NCBI GenBank assembly: GCA_900312665.1
Contig: ONZQ02000001.1
Location: 3,492,875 to 3,556,874 of the forward strand
Length of the DNA: 64,000 nt
Reading direction: 5' to 3'
DNA from: Cephalotrichum gorgonifer
Lineage: Eukaryota; Ascomycota; Sordariomycetes; Microascales; Microascaceae
Made by a program: the position numbers and the translations under genes. The notes under the pieces are model-generated. The model saw only the letters and a program-made list of their open reading frames with translations. It was not told the origin of the DNA and did not search any database. Shown in pieces: positions 21,424 to 32,228 of the stretch (positions are counted from its first letter, which is position 1; every line of letters begins with the position of its first letter).

Positions 21424-22056
21424 TGACGATGGCGAGAGACCTCATGGGATATAACCTCGTCAGGGTTCCAAGAAGGAAAAAAAAAAAAAGAAAAAGAAAA
21501 CGATCGGTACTTGGATAGGAGTTTGTCTAGTCGGGAGGACACATTATTCCATAACCTCTCTCACAGGGAAGGAGAAGTGTGGTGGTTCGTTCGTTCGTTC
21601 GACCTGGACGAGCCTGTGGAGATCATCATCCGAGCAAACCCGCGCCTCTCCGAAGTCGTCCCAACAAGTTTCCAGGGGTCGCGGAATCTTTTTTTCTCCT
21701 CCACCCCGCCCCTGTAATAGGTACCCCACTAGTTGGGTACTTGATACTTTCGACTACGCCCCCTGCAACCGGCTTCCAGTGGCATCGTACCAATCCAAGT
21801 GATTTGCCACACCCCGAAAGTTGGCCGAGGTCACCACAAACAAACACGCGGCGCACGTGACCTTGCGCCAACACGTGTAATATCGCGTCTCAATTAACAC
21901 CACCTGACGCGGACGCGGCCAGTATACTCCCCGCCCTGCCGGCCTCCAAACCGAAAGTATATACCTACCCATCTTACACACATGCTTGGATAGGCCACCC
22001 ATCCGCGAATCCATCCTTCTACAACCACCTACCCGTCTCTCCGACTATCTCACAAC
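21424..22056. other. Divergent promoter region
   Basis: This is shared by the ABC1 kinase gene (-) and the gene at 22057 (+). It holds an A-rich run (21477-21502) and a GTTC tetranucleotide repeat (21585-21601). No gene is seen. Confidence 0.5.
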
Positions 22057-22796
22057 ATGTTCTCCGTCGCTTCAATGCCAGCCTTCGACGAAAACCCATG
22101 GGGGCGCTACAAACCCGCCGCCCCTTCGACTCTCTCATCCTCCCCCATCCGCGCACCATCTCCCCTCTCGCCCATCAACGGAAACTCAGCTCCTCAGCGG
22201 TCTTGCTTCTCATCGCCTCCTGCCCCCCCTTCCAAGTTCGCCTCGCGGCCCGCGAAACCCAACCCGATGCTCCGGAAACGCGATGAGGGTCAGGCGACCA
22301 GGCGCCTCCTCTTTCTTAAGAATGTTCGCGAGCGTGCCACGGACAAGGCTTGGGAGCGAAGGGCGATAGAAGGAAACGTAAGTCTGCCTCTTATCTCTCT
22401 ACCACTGGGGACATGAAGGTGCTAACGGGAATTCTTTCACAGGCTGTGCGACGATGGCACGAGGAGCAGCAGGAGTTCGCCCGGCAAAAGGGACTCGACA
22501 CGGCCGCCATCCTAACCGAGGCGGATATCGAAGACGCCGCCGCCGTGGCGGACGCCAGCCAGCCGGACTACGATTCCATGATGGTCGATGATGTGGCGAG
22601 ACAAGAGGAACTCGAACTGGAGGCCCTCCTCGCGACCATGAACCAGGAGACACAATCGACGCCCACGGTTGAAGCGAATTCTACACAGCGCCCACCATCG
22701 GAATATTACTTTTCGGACGACGACGAATATGAGGAGATATTCATGCAATTGATTCAGAACGAGTCTCACAGTGGAGACTCTATGGATACCTCCTAA
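22057..22796 (+). CDS. Unrecognised acidic fungal protein
   Basis: Two exons (22057-22377, 22443-22796) joined over a 65-bp intron with a GTAAGT donor and a GCTAAC branch give 224 residues. I do not recognise a family. The first 75 residues are rich in Pro and Ser (low complexity). A charged helix follows, with RRLLFLKNVRERATDKAWER across residues 88-107 leading into AVRRWHEEQQEFARQKG. The C-terminal half is strongly acidic, with EYYFSDDDEYEEIFMQLI near the end, which resembles an acidic short motif for binding a basic or nuclear partner. The strict frame across the intron and the conserved-looking central helix suggest a real gene. A nuclear regulatory role would be only a guess. Confidence 0.65.
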
Positions 22797-23022
22797 AAGT
22801 GCCTGTGGGGGACTATTTATAGGGGTGAATCCCCTGTGTGTTTGTGGGAATTAGGATCAATGCATTTGCATGTGGGATGGCGTTAGAGGTACTGGTTTTT
22901 TTTTTGCGCTGGCGTTCGGGGAATTATGGCGCGGTAAGGTCTATGGGATACGGATCGTGGCACAGCCATAATTATCAACTGGTCGATGTTAGGTCGTCCG
23001 CGTGTGAATTGAACTCCCCTAA

Positions 23023-24265
23023 TCATTGGGGGTTGCAAGCTTCATCATTCGGCGCGTTTAACGCTTCCTGGGCTGAGTTCAAGTCTCCCACCAGATCCGG
23101 TGGCGGGGATCCCGTCGCTTGCATCTATAGTTGTGACAGGTTGTCAGTGGGTTGAATATGCGAGGATGAGGCTGTAAGCAAGGCGAGGGCGCTAGGTAAC
23201 TCACCTTCTGCATCCGCTCGACGATGTACTCTCGCTGCTCAGTGTTGGAGTCCGAATACGAGGGTTCGTCGAACTTGGCCACAATCTCCGCCACAATCAC
23301 CCTCTGCTCCTCGTACCTCTTCAGGTCCTCCTCCGAAACCTTCCCCTTGTTCTTCTCCAACCACCCGGGGAACTGCTCGTGAAGCTCCTTCATAGGTTCG
23401 TAAAGGATCTCCTTGTTCGTAAGCTGCTCCATCATGCCCATGAGCATTTTGTTCAGCTCATCCGAGCTCCCCTCGCCTCCGAGCCCACTGCCGAGGAGAC
23501 CTAGGAGGTCGTTGAACATTTCGGGTGATTCGTCCTTCGATAGGTCCTCTGTCGTCTTGTCGCCGGAAGTCTTCATCCGCTCCATTGTCCGTCGGATGGT
23601 CTCCTGGAAATCCGCGTCCGAGGCCGGCTTTGATGGCTCCCCTTTGGATCTCGGCGGCGTTGCCGGAGCGGCATTCGCAGATGATCCTTCGGGAGGGGCA
23701 TCTCCAGCCGCTTCAGCGATCTTCCTGAACATCTCTTGGAACTCCGCCTGCATATCGGGCTGTACTCCTTGGGTTAGCAGCAAGTCGAAGGGTCGGTTGG
23801 GAATCGTCGGGGAAGTCGTACATTGCTCTCCAGTCCGCTGAAGAAGTCCGCCATTCCCTTCTCCAGCTCCTTTGATAGCTCGTCATCCAAGAGTTCGTCC
23901 TCGCCAGCGAGACCGGGAACAGGCGGCGTCGCGGTCGACGGACCAGCTGAAGGTGTGGCAGGGGGACCAGCTGAAGGTGTGGCAGGGGTTGGCTGTGGTA
24001 TGGACGTCTTAGGACCGGACTTCGGAGCCGCAAAATCATCTAGGAACTCTACAAGGTATGTTAGTCGACGGGATTGTCTCCATCTTTTGTTGCAAGAAAG
24101 CTTCTTACCGTCTAGGTCGTCGAGGTCATCCTCATCTGGGTCGGGAAAGTCCTCGATCTCGTCCTCCACCGCTGGGGTCTTTTCCGGTTCCTTCTGGGCT
24201 TGTGTAGATGTAGAATCTTTGGGCTCTGGGGGGATCCCAGAAGCGCCCTCATGTTGTGCCGCCAT
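23023..24265 (-). CDS. PEX19: Peroxisomal membrane protein import receptor PEX19
   Basis: Four minus-strand exons (24109-24265, 23822-24048, 23205-23759, 23023-23124) give 346 residues. PEX19 is the cytosolic chaperone and receptor that brings membrane proteins to peroxisomes via PEX3. The acidic N-terminus ends in DDLDDLD followed by EFLDDFAAP across the first intron, the typical start of the family. Further marks are EKGMADFFSGL, MQAEFQEMF, the helical core MMEQLTNKEILYEPMKELHEQFP, and YIVERMQK joined to MQATGSPPPDLVG. The last exon supplies a C-terminal CaaX box, CNPQ, so farnesylation is expected, as in yeast and human PEX19. A short Pro-rich repeat (TPSAGP, twice) lies in exon 2. The gene is divergent from UBC9. 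Confidence 0.93.
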
Positions 24266-25269
24266 GGCCTAGATCAGTAAAAACAACGTATGCTTCGTGT
24301 TTTGTTTGCGACACGATCTCTCGACTTTGGTGCAACCGGAAAGTGGAAAGAGGAAAGGGGATAGTAGTGAGTGTAAAGGGTACAGATGACAGGCGCAAGC
24401 TCTTGTCAAAGGTTGCTGAAGACAGCGGAATATATATATAGAACACTTGCGTAGAGTTGAATAAAGCAAACTCGAAAAAAAAAAACCTTTGAGAGCGATT
24501 CTTTGTGCTTGCGCCCGGAAGTTCGTGAAGCTGGTGGTAGGTGCCGAGTTAACGCGCCTTGGGTGGAAGGAGCCGAGGATAATAGCATGTGCCTGCCCCT
24601 CCTTGGCCCCGGGCAGGTGCTCAAGTATTGTTAGGACAACCCCTCCTCTAGCTAACAGCGCTGGATTTCTGCATTATTCTACATTCCTCGTCATTGTATC
24701 ACCCTGTATAAATACACCGTCCACACACCACCTGCATACATGCCCAATATACCTTCTCTGTAACTGGCATAAGTTCTAGTTTTTGTGAGCACGGGTGCAA
24801 CAAGTCAGTCCTGCCTTCAACTGAAGGTTTGTCTGATGGGCTTTGTGTCTTCCTCCTCCTGTTTCCCCACTTTTTTAACCAACAGGGGTATGGCATGGGG
24901 TATTACCATAAGAATGGCCCAACATGACCAGTCCGAGCAGCCGCTCGACCAGGGCCATTAGCATGGTCGTAGAAGTATTGTTACACCCCAAGGAAGGCAC
25001 TAGAAACGGCAGGATTAGCCCAAACAGCGGGGCGCCAAACACTTCCTTCAGCGCGCCCTGCCTATTTTCCAGTGGCGAAGCCACCCCATTGGCCGAGCCA
25101 TCCTGTCTGTAGCCTCACGGCGAGGCGCCAACACTCCTCCCGTTGACTGCCTGACTGCCCCTCCCCCCCTCTGAATATTCCGTCATCGCCGCCTCACCAT
25201 TTTCCCCAAAGGTTGGAAGAGACGTTCAACTCTCCCGTACGGTCGGAAAAAGGAGCATCTTGCGCCAAG
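24266..25269. other. Divergent promoter region PEX19 / UBC9
   Basis: This 1-kb region holds both promoters. It contains an A run (24474-24485) and a short TA repeat at about 24430-24440. No gene is seen; short open frames lack motifs. Confidence 0.5.
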
Positions 25270-25981
25270 ATGAGTCTGTGTCAAAATCGCCTCATGGAAG
25301 AACGGTACGTCGCAGTCTGATTGGCAATACAAGCAAAATATTCCAATACACATAGCTGGCAGGGTGGCGCTGACTGAAGAGTAGCCGCCAGTGGCGTCGC
25401 GACCATCCGTTCGGTTTCTATGCTCGGCCACAGCGCAACGCCCAGGGCGTTGCCGACATGAAGACGTGGGAGTGTGGAGTGCCGGGCAAGGAGAAGACCA
25501 TCTGGGAAGGAGGTCTTTTCAAGCTTGTCATCGTATTCCCGGATGGTATGCAAACCTAGTCGTTCTAGATGTCTCGCAGTCAGATCGCTAACCGGGCTCG
25601 TTGTTAAACACTCGCAGAGTACCCTACGAAGCCACCTAAGTGTAAGCCTCCTCTCCCTCCCTCCTGTGGCCAGGGTTGCCATTAGACTACCACGAGACTG
25701 ACACACCGTCCTCCCTCGGTTCTATAGGCAAGTTCGTCCCTCCGCTGTTTCACCCGAACGTCTATCCCTCGGGCACGGTGTGCCTCTCGATCTTGAACGA
25801 AGACGAGGCTTGGAAGCCAGCGATCACCGTCCGGGAACTGCTCCTCGGAATCCAAGACTTGCTGAACGAACCGAACCCCGAATCACCGGCCCAGGCCGAC
25901 GCCTATAACTTGTTCAGGAAGGATCGTGCCGAGTACGAGAAGCGCGTGAAGCGCGTCGTTCGAGAGAATCTCGCGTCATAG
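25270..25981 (+). CDS. UBC9: SUMO-conjugating enzyme UBC9
   Basis: Four exons (25270-25304, 25385-25545, 25618-25641, 25728-25981) give 157 residues, the family length. UBC9 is the only E2 for SUMO. The start MSLCQNRLMEER and the next segment RQWRRDHPFGFYARP are diagnostic. ECGVPGKEKTIWEGG, the HPN motif (82-84) and the catalytic cysteine in YPSGTVCLSIL (Cys92) are all present, followed by KPAITVRELLLGIQDLLNEPN. Exon 3 is just 24 nt and encodes EYPTKPPK; without it the E2 fold would be broken. All junctions restore invariant residues, so the model is secure. Confidence 0.96.
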
Positions 25982-27271
25982 ACTTTCGCCGACCCGACTA
26001 CGTTTTCTTTCCCTTGATGTTTGAATTTTCGCATAGGAGGCGATGGCGACGGCTGGTCTGATTTGTTCCTTTTTTTTGGAGTTTGGGAGGATACCTAGCA
26101 CGGTTTTGATTGTCCTTCGGCCTATACCTAGGTATCTCGAGAGGAAACGTGCAGCCGACGATACGTTGGAGACGTGTATCATCGCGAAGGATCGAGGGAA
26201 CACCGCAAAAGAAACAGGACAATACTACATGCGTTTGATTCGTGTCCTCTCTTTCTTATCGGCCTACAAGGCGGGATCAAAGGCAATACCGTGACTAACA
26301 TATATGCCTCGCATTGCTAACTGTTGCCCCCATCTCGCTCGTATCTGATGTCTCCAAACCAGCTTATATGTACGTCGCGGCCCTTCTGGACAAGTGCGTG
26401 GCATGTCGCACAAGGGTCGAGGCAGGCCCCCACGGTTGGACAACTTCACCCCATTGTGGGAGACGAATGGGAAGGGAGCAGGTGACGAGACGACCTGCCT
26501 GGGTCGCTAAGGATGCATCCGAGTTCGTTAATCCCTCTCCGGAGAAGGAAGACCCGTGGGGAATCCCCCATCAGTATCGCGGTACCCCAGAGCAGTCCCG
26601 CGTTTTACTCACATCCATGGAGACGAGACTTGCACCACCGCAGTCGATCGTTCCCATACTTTGGCCCGCTTATCACCAAGTTAGGTAATTGGGAGGTCCT
26701 TGTGGATACACCGGTGGACCAATAATGGGTCTATATTTTCCAATCCCGATCTCCGATCTCGGGCCGGGACTTCGACATCTCTGACGTCGGCGCCCACTCG
26801 CCCACCGTCTCCGTTCTCCGTATCTGGGGGAAATTGGGGGTCAGAGTCATAGGATAGGATGACTCGACTCTCCTAGATTTGGCCTGAGATAGTACGCCCG
26901 CTATGACCTTAGCACGGTGAAGTTAGGAGGCCCGTATCGGTGGAAACTAGAGGAGATTTGATGGAGGCAAAGAGTCATAAATTCATCCGGATCGCCACCC
27001 CGTTTCGAACTATATGTACCTGTTTTACTAGCACTTTTCCCCCTTGTTCACACCTGGCTTTAAACTTTTTTTCTCCTTCTACGAGTATCTCCGCAGTCCC
27101 TAGCTTATCTTATCTACGCGCGCTTGGCTATAAGTCTCGCTAGTCCCACACGCCTACCAGGTACGGCCCTTAGTTACCACGGGTAGAAAAAAAGGATAGC
27201 GGCGGATTCCTCCTTCTTCCCTTCTTCATCACCGTCACCTTTTGCTGTCGCAGTATATACAAGTCGCAATC
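25982..27271. other. Intergenic, ASN2 promoter
   Basis: This holds the UBC9 3' region and the asparagine synthetase promoter and leader. Three TGACTC cores lie at 26844-26977. A 124-codon open frame (26314-26688) has no recognised features. The last 250 bases are pyrimidine-rich, like a transcription start region. Confidence 0.5.
26844..26977. promoter_or_regulatory. Three TGACTC (CPC1/Gcn4-like) half-consensus sites
   Basis: TGACTC cores occur at 26844-26849 (minus), 26860-26865 (plus) and 26972-26977 (minus), about 295-430 bp upstream of the asparagine synthetase ATG. The Gcn4/CPC1 consensus is TGACTCA, and none of the three has the full seven bases. Control by the general amino-acid response is known for asparagine synthetase genes, so the cluster is suggestive only. 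Confidence 0.35.
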
Positions 27272-29764
27272 ATGTGTGGAATCTTCGCCTGCCATCGGTA
27301 CGTCCTCAGTTCATCCCAATTCGCCTCAATCCTGCTTTTTCCCTCTGTCTCTGTTCATGGCGGGGCAACGGCTTTTGACTCGCGAGAAAAATTACCCCGC
27401 CAAAATCCGCGCATCGGAAGACTCAATTCGCGGGGTGCGAGAGGGTTTGCCGTTTACTAACATGTGTGCGCAGTCATCCCGATGTCCACAAATTCAAGCC
27501 ACAGGCGCTGAAGCTGGCAAAGGCGTAGGTATCACTGCATCCATATTCTTTTTCGGGACTCCCGACTGACCTGCCATGCTTCCAGTGTTCGCCATCGCGG
27601 CCCTGACTGGAGTAGGTTCTGACTCACGATACCCGAATCCGCGGCCAAACCGAAACCGGACACATCAGGGTTGAAGAAAAATGAACTAACATGCCTAAAC
27701 AGGTGGAAGCATCATTTCTAACAACACGAGTATGTATTGCATTCTCCACGGCGTCCATGACGGGTGACAATTCCAGCTGACTTCCTGTTCACAGTCCTAT
27801 GCCATGAGCGTCTGAGCATTGTTGGTGTCGGTAGGTTGACCCTCGCATCATCCCCGCGGACCGAGATGAGCTGGATGAAGTGCTTACACGTATATAGAGT
27901 CCGGCGCACAGCCCCTCACCAACGCCGACGATTCTATCATCCTCGCCGTCAACGGCGAGATCTACAACCACCGCCTCATCCGAAAGGAACTCGAGACCCC
28001 CTACGACTTCAAGACCCACTCCGACTGCGAGGTGGTGATTCCCCTGGTAAGGAATATCTCTATGTGTGCCTTTCGGCCGCCTTGGGCTGCGGTAGGAGAG
28101 CTGTGTCACTGATAGTAGTCCGAAGTACATGCAATATGGCGTCGACGCCCCTAAGCACCTCGACGGCATGTTCTCTTTCGTCCTCTACGATAAGAAGGAG
28201 GACCGCGTGATCGCGGCGCGGGACCCCATCGGCATCACCACCTTCTACCAGGGCTGGTCTTCGACGGAACCCGGAACCGTGTATTTCGCCTCCGAGCTGA
28301 AGTCCCTCCACCCCGTCTGCGACAAGATCGTGGCGTTCCCCCCCGGGCACGTCTACGACTCAAAGACCGACCAGACGACGAGATACTTCGAGCCTTCCTG
28401 GTGGGACGAGACCAAGGTGCCAACGACTCCGATCGACTATAAGGCCATCCGGGAAACTCTGGAGCGCTCCGTAAGGAAGCGGCTCATGGCCGAGGTGCCC
28501 CACGGCGTCCTTCTATCCGGTGGTCTGGACTCGAGTCTGGTCGCTTCCATCGCCCAGCGCGAGACTCTCCGGCTGAAGGCCCTCGCGCTCGCCAACGGCG
28601 CCGTGACGGAAAACCCGGACGATGAGGAGAAGGGAGAAGGCCTAGTTGGTATTGACGAGGACAACAAGCTCTCGACAATCACCTACCTCCCCCGGCTCAA
28701 CTCCTTCTCGATCGGTCTTCCCGGCGCGCCCGATACCAAGGCGGCTCTCGAGGCTGCCAAGTTCCTCGGTACCAAGCATCACGTCATGTCTTTCACTATC
28801 GAGGATGGTCTCAACGCCCTGTCGGACGTCATCTACCACCTCGAGTCCTACGACGTTACCACCATCCGCGCCTCTACCCCCATGTTCCTTCTGTCGAGGA
28901 AGATCAAGGCGATGGGCATCAAGATGGTGCTCAGCGGAGAGGGGAGTGATGAGATGTTCGGAGGATACCTCTACTTCTCCGGCGCGCCTGGCAAGAAGGA
29001 GTTCCACGAGGAGACTGTCCGTCGTGTGAAGAACCTCCACCTAGCGGACTGCCTGCGGGCCAACAAGTCGACCATGGCATGGGGACTGGAAGCCCGTGTC
29101 CCCTTCTTGGACAAGGAGGTATGAATAAGAAACCGCCCCGAGACCCCAATCTCTTGTGAAGTTCCCCGCTAACAGACGCAGTTCCTTGAGGTCGCCATGA
29201 ACATCGACCCCCAGGAGAAGATGATCAGCAAGGAGAGGATCGAGAAGTACATCCTCCGGAAGGCGTTCGACACCTCAGACGACCCCTCCGCGCAGCCTTA
29301 CCTTCCGGACGAGATCCTGTGGAGGCAGAAGGAGCAGTTCTCGGACGGTGTGGGATACGGGTGGATCGATGCGCTCAAGGACAACGCCGAGCTACACGTC
29401 ACGGACGAGATGATGAAGAACCCCAAGCCCGAGTGGGGTAGCGATATTCCCGACACCAAGGAGGCGTAAGTGGAGATCTATACACGCCCAAGAGTACTAG
29501 AGCTTGGATGTTGGAGTTTGTTATGCTGACGCCGTTGGTTCTAGGTACTGGTACCGTCTGATGTTCGACGAGCACTTCCCTCCCTCCTGTGCCTCGACCG
29601 TCATGAGGTGGACGCCGACGTGGTCGAAGCAGACGGATCCTAGCGGAAGGTACGTGGTCCCAGGGGGAATCGGCCTCTACCCGGTTAAGACTTGATGGGA
29701 TTGATGCTGACTTAACCTTTTCAGGGCTATCGCCATTCACAACGACAAGTACGAGGACGCATGA
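27272..29764 (+). CDS. asn-2: Asparagine synthetase, glutamine-hydrolysing
   Basis: Ten exons give 578 residues: 27272-27297, 27474-27524, 27586-27611, 27703-27729, 27795-27830, 27898-28046, 28126-29118, 29182-29465, 29545-29649, 29725-29764. The enzyme makes asparagine from aspartate, glutamine and ATP. The N-terminal glutaminase domain begins MCGIFACH with the Cys2 nucleophile; RHRGPDWSG, LCHERLSIVG and NGEIYNH line its glutamine site. The synthetase domain has the pyrophosphate loop SGGLDSS (236-242), then SGEGSDEMFGGYLYF and GLEARVPFLDKE, and ends RAIAIHNDKYEDA. Exons 1-5 are only 26-51 nt each, so the glutaminase half is split very finely while most of the synthetase half is one exon. 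The frame is consistent across all nine introns. Confidence 0.95.
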
Positions 29765-30574
29765 GTGGTATGTTTCTAGATGTGAGGCATGTAGGTAGAA
29801 TGGAGCTGGTCTCAAAAGCCACGGGAGGTCATGCTCCCGCCCGTTGCGTTCAAAGCTCGAGCTACACATATCGTTATTGTCGGCATGGCGTGGCGCGCAG
29901 TTTCTCGGGTGATGGACGGCGTTGTTGTCCTGGATAGCAATACATGTTGGATTGCGTGGATAGTCAATAGTAAATATTGGTCCCAGACTAGCAGGTTGGG
30001 ATAGTTGAAAATCAAAACAAGTCAAAATGAAGCACTGGCATAAACGGTGATGATGACGATACCCTACTATTAGTAGAAGGCCGGAGATTTTTTTTGGCTG
30101 GATTAAGTAGTACTTTGTGGTAACCCAAGGCCAAGCTCTCTTAACAATACAGGGAACAAGACTCTTCCTCGCGACCACCAAGGAAGGTCACGCCCACACC
30201 CACGCCCTGCAAGGACAGGTTCTGAGTATGCAAGTCGAGTCACCCGTCACTCCAGAATTCCATAATTTCCGGCAGCTCTCCCAAAGGGGACTAGGGTCAA
30301 TCTCCCCGACAAGTCCTATCACCCCAGCGCCCGAACCGGACCGCGTGCTCAAACCGACCAATCACAGGGCCCCAATCAAAATTCTGAAGGACGCTTCCTC
30401 ATGCGCTGGACCCGTGTCCCGGAAGGAGAAAATCGGACGACGGGCACAGGACAAAACGGCTTCTTCCCTCTCCACCTCAACATAATACCCATCAAGACCT
30501 ATCCATCCCCTTCGTCACCACTCCTACTTTCAACCCATCAACCAAATTCCCCTCAGCCCCAAACTTTCTCCAAG
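29765..30574. other. Intergenic between ASN2 and porin
   Basis: This holds the asparagine synthetase 3' region and the porin promoter. The 150 bases before the porin start are rich in C and A, like a leader. An ORF on the minus strand (29399-30181) overlaps the ASN2 exons and has no motif. No gene is seen. Confidence 0.5.
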
Positions 30575-31841
30575 ATGGCTATCCCTAACTTCGCTGACAT
30601 CGCCAAGCCGGCCAACGACGTGAGCTTTATTTCCCTCTCCCCCCAACAAAGGAGCATCCATCTCCCGATGGAATGCCGCGGCATTGCCTGACGAGCGGGG
30701 CCACGCCCGCAGCTGCTCGATGAGGCGACACTCCTATTAGAGCTAGATAATAGACTTGCTAACAACCGTGCGCGACTTTCTAGCTCATCAACAAGGACTT
30801 CTACCACGGGTCTGCGTCCACCTTTGAGTTCAAGGGCAACACCCCCAACAATGTCGCCTTCAAGGTGACTGGCAAGTCGACCCACGACAAGGCCACCTCT
30901 GGTGCTGTACGTTTCATCTGAATCCATCCCCCATTGTCTCGCTTGACGTACCCTCCTGTCCTATGCTTGACGCGTGGGATGGCATGGTGCCTGCTTAGCT
31001 GGGCAAATCTGCTTCGGAAGAAAGCTTTGACTGACCGTCGATTTTGTTTGCGCCCCATAGCTCGAGGCCAAGTACGCCGACAAGCCCACCGGCCTCACCC
31101 TCACCCAGACCTGGAACACGGCCAACGCGCTCGACTCCAAGGTCGAGGTCAAGGACGCCCTCGCCAAGGGCCTCAAGGCTGAGGCCCTCTTCTCCTTCCT
31201 CCCTGCCTCGCAGGCCAAGGGCGCCAAGTTCAACCTCCACTTCCAGCAGAACAACTTCCACGGCCGCGCCTTCTTCGACCTCCTCAAGGGCCCCACCGCC
31301 AACGTCGATGCCGTCGTCGGCGACAAAGGCTTCGTCGCCGGTGCCTCCGCCGGCTATGACGTGACCAAGGCCGCCATCACCTCGTACGCCGCCGCCGTCG
31401 GCTACACCCACCCCTCGTACAACATCGCCGTCACCGCCACCGACAACCTGAGCGTCTTCGGTGCCTCGTTCTACCAGAAGGTCAACAGCCAGGTTGAGGG
31501 TGGCTGCAAGGCCGTTTGGAACTCCAAGACCGGCAGCAACGTCGGCATCGAGTTCGCCGGCAAGTACCGCATCGACCCCGTGTCCTTCGCCAAGGTATGT
31601 TATAGTATCGTTCCGAAAATTCCAGTTTTGAGCCCGCTTGGTTCTCTTCGCCGACGCGAGGCTAACAAAATTTCTTTCCCCCTCACTATAGGTCAAGCTC
31701 AACGACCGCGGTATCGTTGCCCTCGCCTACAACGTCCTCCTCCGCGAGGGCGTCACCCTCGGCCTCGGCACCTCGGTTGATACCCAGAAGCTCGACCAGG
31801 CCACCCACAAGGTTGGCGCCAGCTTCACCTTCGAGTCTTAA
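30575..31841 (+). CDS. por1: Mitochondrial outer-membrane porin (VDAC)
   Basis: Four exons (30575-30619, 30784-30906, 31061-31594, 31692-31841) give 283 residues, the same length as Neurospora porin. VDAC is the beta-barrel channel for metabolites across the outer mitochondrial membrane. The N-terminal helix MAIPNFADIAKPAND occupies exon 1. Typical strands follow: KDFYHGS, TPNNVAFKVTGKSTHDK, GLTLTQTWNTANAL, AKFNLHFQQNNFHGRAFFDLLKGP split over two strands, AITATDNLSVF-like AVTATDNLSVFGASFYQK, and VALAYNVLLREGVTLGLG. The C-terminus KVGASFTFES is nearly invariant in fungi and holds the beta-signal for sorting by SAM. Introns 1 and 2 are relatively long (164 and 154 bp). Confidence 0.96.
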
Positions 31842-32228
31842 ACGGGGTTCCGTCGACCCTCTAGCCTCATGGGGCTTACTGAGCGAGCTTCCTGGGACTA
31901 GAATGCTAGGCTAGCTGTGTATTCTATATCAAAAACTTCTTGCCCTTGTTTTTAGAGCTTCCCGCCATGAACTGTAGAATAGGCGGGTCAGACTGTGAAT
32001 ACATCATGCACGATTCCAAGCGATATAGATGTTTGCTGCAGGAAGTGATGTCCACCTCGAGGGGTTTACACGCACTCACAGCCACGGGGAATAGTGGTAT
32101 TATATTTAAAAATCGCTCGGGCTATGGGGAATTTATCACAATGTCACCGAGACTGGCTGCGTGTCTTTTCTATTGCGGCCACGCACCGCCGTTCACGCGC
32201 TGCTCCCCCGCCGCAAATAGTTGCAACA
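31842..32228. other. Intergenic, convergent 3' regions
   Basis: This lies between the stops of porin (+) and the J-protein gene (-). An AT-rich patch occurs near 32098-32115. No gene is seen. Confidence 0.6.

Noticed and set aside
26314..26688. 124-codon open frame between UBC9 and asparagine synthetase
   Set aside because: Low-complexity composition without recognisable motif; it overlaps the probable promoter.
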